Source of the DNA: Solea solea
Taxonomy: Eukaryota > Chordata > Actinopteri > Pleuronectiformes > Soleidae
Reading direction: 5' to 3'
DNA: 64,000 nucleotides
NCBI RefSeq assembly: GCF_958295425.1
Contig: NC_081136.1
Coordinates: 28,758,077 to 28,822,076, forward strand
This document shows, piece by piece, positions 59,141-64,000 of the stretch. Both the position numbers and the translations under genes were made by a program. The number at the start of each line of letters is the position of its first letter. Positions within the stretch are counted from its first letter, which is position 1. The notes under the pieces are model-generated. The model saw only the letters and a program-made list of their open reading frames with translations, ran no database searches and was not told the origin of the DNA.

Positions 59141-60570
59141 AACGAATTGCCAATGAGTGGAGTATGATCTTTTCAGAAGTACCTACTTGCAACATTGAGA
59201 TGTTGAAGTTAGAACAGCTTCTTTATTCAGTAATCCTTTCAAAAAAGCTGCGTTGGCTGTAGTCCTGTAGAACATGTACATGATTTGTACTTTTAAACCG
59301 AGACAATGACTGTTATTTTTTCCCCCGCCCCATTTAAGATGTTTAATATGCTCTGGATCAGCTCTAAAAATGATTTAGAAAACAATAAGTGGTTTAAAGA
59401 TGGGGCCTTTCTAAGTAAACAACATAAAAAATAAGCTGTGCTGTTTTATTTTGGCAAAACCACACTACAGTGTCGTGGGTTTCAAGTTCTTTTAAGTTCG
59501 ATGCCAAACTTCACCAAAGCTGGTAGCTGCTGCTTAATTGAGCGTCTGAGTGCACAAAGCTGTCTCTAATTGAGAAAACATGAGCGAGGGGTTTTTCTCC
59601 CGCAGATGCAACAGGAGACCAGATGCTGAGGTATTAGCACAGAAATCCTCAATAATGTCATCCCACCTGCTTCTGTGCAAAAACACGAAAGGTAACCTGC
59701 ACATTTACTTTGCTCTGCTGTGGAATTTGGCACGGAAAGTTCAAGACTGAAATATCCCAGGAACTCAAGTCACCTCGGTGCAGGTTGTTATGCATCCATG
59801 CACAGCAGATGGCGCCAGATAATTTAGATTTGGCAGGTGATGAAGTAAAGGGTACAGTCTCCATTGTCATAGCACATTCTACAATCTAGTACATTTTTCA
59901 CAAACAAAAGAATGTAATCTTGATGTATGGTCTAAGTTGTTTTTTTAATACTCTGCACAAGGCTTATGATTTGTGTTCATGAACATACTTCCCATAAGTA
60001 GTATGATTAAAGAGAATTTAAAATATAAAGTGATTTTTTGCCTTAGAATAAGCCTTTTGTATGCACTGTAGGTGATCTGTTCTTGAACGTTGGTGTATGA
60101 ATAAGCTTATTGTGACTGTATGATTATTATGTAGGCCACCACGATTATTCAGCTACTGGAATGGACAAATCAGCGAGAGGCTGAAGTTTGAAGTCGATGA
60201 AGAAGAATGATCCACTTTCTGGTAGGTGAAAGCCACCATAGTACCCTGACCCACTTGGTAAAGAGTATAGGGGTGAGCCCATGAGTCCTCTGTTTGTTAG
60301 CTGTAAATAGATGAATACATGAATGGAAAGTGTAAACCAGACACCTTTGAGGTGGTTCTACGGCAGACCATAGTAGAGAATGTACACGATCACACATGTT
60401 TACACCATCATTCACTATCGAATACTGTCATTCTGCGAGAAAGTTCCGTGTGTCTGTTATGGTGTTCCTCAAGGATCACACCTGGGACCGAACTGATATT
60501 ATTCTCTTATTTAAATGTCCTTTGGATTCACCAAAACAAAAATTCATATTAATGTCAATAACAACACACA

Positions 60571-60584
60571 GTGCCACCTGCTGG
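60571..60584 (-). promoter_or_regulatory. CTCF-like site
   Basis: GTGCCACCTGCTGG reads CCAGCAGGTGGCAC on the minus strand, close to the vertebrate CTCF core consensus. It lies between the let-7 cluster and the presumed ppara promoter. Confidence 0.4.
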
Positions 60585-61308
60585 GTACCTGTATAAATAC
60601 ATAAAGAATATTTCAAGAAACCTTGGACTGTATCTCAAGTTTTGAGTACAGTGAAAAGTGTAGAGATGGATGTTTTGTTAATCTGACAAGCTGTCACTTG
60701 TAGAGGGTACAGGTACAAAGCAAACTGCCTTATTGTGCTGGTTTAAGCCTCTTTAGACTGGGTTCCAGTTCATTTTAGAAATAGTTTTAAGGTCGATTTA
60801 ATTACTTCTAGGACGTTCAGTCCCGACTCTGAAGTATATCTAACATATTTATCGCCCTTTTGCCACTCTGAAGTCTTCAGGTCGTCTCTCTGATCCAGAT
60901 TCTTGGTTTTTGAAACAACAGCCTGGGGGCTCAGGAAACCCCTGACATAATGCAGGTGGGGTCAGCATCCGCTTTCCTGAACCTAATCTTAAAAACACCT
61001 CTATCCTTTTGCCATTTAAAAATACTTAGAGTACTTTTGAATTCAAATGCAAGTTTTTATGAAAAGCTTAAGTTTAAAAGTCATGTCACTACATAAAGGA
61101 ATAAAAATATTGCGGGTAAAATGAATTATGTAGCCATTGGAATGCATTTCTGGAGGAGGTAGAGACAATTTTTAGAATTATATTTCATATATAGTACAGT
61201 ATAGTGTATAGTGTAGTAAGTGTGGAGCAATTGTCTTATGGATCTAATTCACAGACTTGTCCTGTATTTTAATATTAATATTCATTTAAGTTCACATACA
61301 GTGCAATT

Positions 61309-61572
61309 TGAAGTGGACCGGACCAATAGAATAATAGCATAATAACCCATAAACAAGAACTCCAATTGATTTACATTTAATGAAGCATCTTTTACCTAAA
61401 TGTTATTGCTAAAATAACAATAGAATGCCTAATATAAATAACTATTTACACATGTGCATTACATCTTACAGATCACAGGTATCTATATTATTTTCGTGTG
61501 ATTGGATTCTAATCATAATGTGAACAAATTCCTCCAGTTCTGGTCCCCGGGCCATATGTTTGACACCCCTGA
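61309..61572. mobile_element. non-autonomous hAT-like element, copy 2
   Basis: Ends CCGGGCCATATGTTTGACAC then CCCTG, and shares AATAGCATAATAACCCATAA and TTACATTTAATGAAGCATCT with copy 1 at 8.2 kb. It is shorter and more diverged. Confidence 0.7.
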
Positions 61573-61639
61573 TATATTCCAATATCTCATTCTTGTTTGA
61601 TTCATTTTTGAAGAGTGAAATCGATCACTTTCTAATATT

Positions 61640-61800
61640 ACAATTAATATGACTTAAACGCGGAGCCGTTGTGCGTTCAGAGCCTCGCACGCTGATTGGT
61701 TGAGAGCATAGGTGTGTCAGGAGGTGTGTGTGTGTGTGTGTGAGCGCGCGCGCAAGTACGTGTGCGCGTGTACGTGTGCGTCATGCCGCCGTCTGTCGCT
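61640..61800 (+). promoter_or_regulatory. ppara: candidate ppara promoter
   Basis: CpG density rises abruptly after AT-rich DNA. An inverted CCAAT box (GATTGGTTG, 61693-61701) and CRE-like GCGTCAT (about 61778) are visible. An alternating GT/GC tract (61723-61780) could adopt non-B DNA. No TATA box was seen. The assignment to ppara rests on conserved gene order. Confidence 0.45.
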
Positions 61801-61994
61801 ACGTTACTTCCTGCAGACAGAGAACGTCGAGTTTGACACCGCGGAAGGAGACGACGACTAAAACCGAGAGTGTCAGGTCGGAGCCGGTCCGTGCTGTGAT
61901 TTTACAAACACACACAGACACACACAGAGACACACACAGACACACACACGTCGCTACGCTTCTGGAAATGGTCCGGACACTCGCTTCTTCTTAT
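61801..61994 (+). other. ppara: candidate noncoding first exon of ppara
   Basis: A GC-rich stretch (GAGTTTGACACCGCGGAAGG, AGGTCGGAGCCGGTCC) ends at donor CTTCTTAT|GTAAGTTT at 61995. In vertebrates the first exons of PPARA are 5' UTR, so the short frame beginning at the ATG at 61969 (MVRTLASSY, then intron) is probably untranslated or a tiny uORF. The 5' end is not defined. It could instead be an unrelated transcript; no ppara protein exon lies inside the window. Confidence 0.4.
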
Positions 61995-62456
61995 GTAAGT
62001 TTATAACTTAACTACTTTAAGTCTGTGTCGTTATGTAAATGTGATTAGGAATTTAAGTAGCTTTGCACACGGGGGTTTCACGCATTTACGATGAATTAAA
62101 TCAACTTTTGTTGTGTTCGCCAGCACGAGCACGAGTGAGCTGGACTTTCTTAAACACATTGAATGTTTTACTGTAAAACAGAGAAACTGCTCTAATATTA
62201 CACATAAAAACACAGTCAAATAAACTTTAAAACTGTGTGGGCGTGGGTCGATTTTAAAAGTATACGTCACGATTGTGGTGGCGAACATAATTGCGATTAA
62301 CAATATTATTTCAAAAGAAACAAATGAGTGTTTAAAGATATACATTTAAAAGAGATACTTGAGTAAACGTGCAGGTAACTTACAAGAAAATGACTTTTGT
62401 AGATGTTGAAGTCACCTTTTTATGTCTTAAAGTATATGACATTTACTGTACTGAAG

Positions 62457-62822
62457 TAGAGCTGCAACTAACGATTATTTTCATAATCGATGAATCTGTC
62501 GATTGTTTTCTCGATGAATCGTTTGGTCCATAAAATATCAGAAAACCATAAAAAATGTTGATGGTGTTTCGTCAAACCTGGAAGTGATGATGTTCTCAAA
62601 TGTCTTGTTTTGTCCACAAACCAATGACTTTTAATGATTAATTTGTTATCCAGAGCAAAGAAATGAAGAAAATATTCATATTTAAGAAGCTTAAACAATC
62701 AGAAATCTTTTTTTAATCATGAAAAAAGCTTCAAACCGATTAATCGATTATCAAAATAGTTGTCGATTAATTTAGCAATCGATTAATAATCGATTCATCG
62801 ATTAATCGTTTCAGCTCTATAC
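62457..62822 (+). mobile_element. ATTAATCG-type MITE, copy 3 (longest)
   Basis: The left end AGAGCTGCAACTAACGATTA and right end ATCGATTAATCGTTTCAGCT, then C, are inverted. Internal TTTGGTCCATAAAATATCAG and AAATGTCTTGTTTTGTCCAC match the other copies. No coding capacity. Confidence 0.88.
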
Positions 62823-62847
62823 TGAAGTATCGTGTCATTTTCTGAGT

Positions 62848-63222
62848 GGTAGGGCGAGTTGTCTTTCAACTGGAAGGTTGGGGGTTCAATTCCTGGCTCT
62901 GCTCGTCTACATGTGTCCTTGAGCAGGCTATTTAACCTCATGTTGCAGTGTGTGACTGGATGAATGTCAAAACTATAGTGTCTATAAAAGCTTTATATAA
63001 ATACAGACCTTACAGAGTTTGCATGTTTTCCCCGTGTGTATGTGCGTGCGTGGGTTTTCTCCGGGTTCTCCGGGTTCCTCCCACAGTCCAAAGACGTGCA
63101 GATTTGGGGATTAGGTCAATTGGACGCTCTAAATGAACTGTGAGTGAGTGTGAGAGTGGATTGTTGCCCTATGTCAGCTGAGATTGGCACAGCTGACAGG
63201 GTAAAGTGGTAGAAGACCCACT
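62848..63222 (+). mobile_element. composite SINE sequence, copy C
   Basis: 62848-63006 is a tRNA-like SINE head (GTAGGGCGAGTTGTCTTTCA, GGTTCAATTCCTGG, TGTCCTTGAGCAGG) ending in AAAAGCTTTATATAAATACA. It is followed directly by the 5'-truncated body of the other SINE family (GAGTTTGCATGTTTTCCCC, CTCCGGGTTCCTCCCACAG) from 63014. Confidence 0.75.
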
Positions 63223-63745
63223 GTAGTCCCACCAGTTACACCATTATATTGGTGCTTTTTTTTATTTTTAAATTTAGAAGCATGTTTTGATGTGTTGAAT
63301 GAGATCATCTGCAGTGAGAAATTGATCTGTCCTGAAGGTATTTTGTCAAGAAGTGCTTTCTATGTGAATTGAACAGAAGTTAAAACCCGACAGTATGTCA
63401 CACAACAGTGTATGTTGTGCGTGAGGGAGCCCCTGTTCTGCTTCCTGACTAGGGTTTTTTTCATAAACCACACACACCCACATGGTGTCAAGAAACACGT
63501 CATTGTGATTAAAGGGAGTTTTTTCTCTCCCTGTTTGTCTTCAGTCTGTTTCCATGTCTGTAGAATAATTAGAAGAAGTAGACATAGATGTTTTTTGGTC
63601 AGTGCGGCTCATCGATGATCTTGCTGCAGACAGATGAAAGGTCTCGAAAAAGTCGAAAAACAGCTCTTCCTGATTCAGCAGAGAACATAGAATTGATTCC
63701 TCACTCCTGACAAGCCTTGGATCTTAAATGCAAGGTGTACACAAA

Positions 63746-63747
<2 letters not shown>

Positions 63748-63786
<39 letters not shown>
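63748..63786. repeat. (TA)n microsatellite
   Basis: About nineteen TA units. Confidence 0.95.
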
Positions 63787-63789
<3 letters not shown>

Positions 63790-64000
63790 TATATGTATAT
63801 AAAACAAAACAAAAAGAGGATCACATGTGACGTGGTTTGGTTTTGAGTCTGCTGTGTCCTCGCTGACATCTGTGAACATACTTTGAGGGCAGCTGACGTT
63901 GCTGAGTGTTTCCTCTTCTCCTTTGACCTAAAGATAGATGGCTCTGTCTGGGATTATAGATCCTCTGGGACTTGAAACACAATGTCCTTTGAGGTGGAAA

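Larger units (their letters stand above)
28485..59155 (+). ncRNA. let-7a/let-7b host transcript (MIRLET7BHG-like)
   Basis: The gene model is inferred from splice sites: exon about 28485-28943, then 35108-35163, 51065-51194, 54504-54552, 56843-56896 and 57671 to about 59155. The last exon contains both let-7 hairpins and ends at paired AATAAA signals. Position and strand match the human let-7b host gene, a spliced lncRNA between WNT7B and PPARA. Processing by Drosha would release the miRNAs and destroy that exon. Each internal exon has a pyrimidine tract plus CAG and a GTRAG-type donor. No transcript evidence is available. A 51-codon ORF spans three of the exons. Confidence 0.6.
57671..59155 (+). 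ncRNA. last host exon carrying let-7a and let-7b
   Basis: The acceptor GTTTCCGTTCCCTGCAG ends at 57670. The exon would run through both hairpins to AATAAA signals at 59124 and 59135. Drosha cleavage of these hairpins and stable exon splicing are mutually exclusive outcomes for one molecule. Confidence 0.5.
59160..61640. other. intergenic region, let-7b to ppara
   Basis: No exon was recognised. It contains a CTCF-like word (60571-60584) and a hAT-like remnant (61309-61572). 60160-60430 has a composition and word content reminiscent of a dispersed repeat, but no second copy is in the window. Confidence 0.55.
61995..64000 (+). other. ppara: presumed ppara intron 1 (partial)
   Basis: No coding sequence was seen. 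It contains the third ATTAATCG MITE, a composite tRNA-SINE, and a TA microsatellite (63748-63786). Confidence 0.4.

Noticed and set aside
1..64000. CRISPR array, integrase, phage, retroviral or bacterial operon signals
   Set aside because: Repeats are microsatellites or eukaryotic transposons; no regularly spaced repeat-spacer units, no transposase or reverse-transcriptase frame, and no viral-type protein seen.

Overview
This window is vertebrate nuclear DNA from a ray-finned fish, most likely a teleost. Coding exons are short, widely spaced and bounded by GT/AG sites. Dinucleotide and tetranucleotide microsatellites are dense. There are tRNA-headed SINEs with the conserved 3' tail common in teleosts, and several small DNA-transposon (MITE-like) families. 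It carries the vertebrate gene block that in human lies on 22q13: ATXN10, WNT7B, the let-7a/let-7b host transcript, then PPARA. The species cannot be named from the sequence.

Layout. 1-1.6 kb: the last two coding exons of atxn10 (+) and its poly(A) signal. 5.1-14.3 kb: a complete four-exon wnt7b on the minus strand, convergent with atxn10. It is predicted at 353 aa, with intact splice sites, lipidated serine, N-glycosylation sites and cysteines. 14.8-28.3 kb: gene-free, with a large CTAT/CTGT satellite-like array, SINEs and possible regulatory DNA. 28.5-59.2 kb: a spliced plus-strand non-coding gene, inferred from a CpG-rich first exon, small GT/AG exons at 35.1, 51.1, 54.5 and 56.8 kb, and a last exon from 57.67 kb. 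That last exon holds the let-7a and let-7b hairpins 1.1 kb apart and ends at paired AATAAA signals near 59.13 kb. 61.7-62.0 kb: a GC-rich region with a CCAAT box and a good splice donor, best read as the noncoding first exon of ppara, whose coding exons would lie beyond the window. The rest of 62-64 kb is repeats.

Functionally the block pairs a secreted Wnt ligand gene, a post-transcriptional repressor locus (let-7a/b) and probably a lipid-sensing nuclear receptor. The most interesting candidates are these: a 51-codon small ORF spliced across three host-gene exons, with an upstream ORF overlapping its start as ATGA; a MITE inserted between the two let-7 hairpins; different LIN28 recognition motifs in the two hairpin loops; a cluster of nuclear-receptor-like half-sites in the host-gene intron; and CTCF-like sites flanking the genes. 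No bacterial-type system, CRISPR array, virus or toxin gene was seen.
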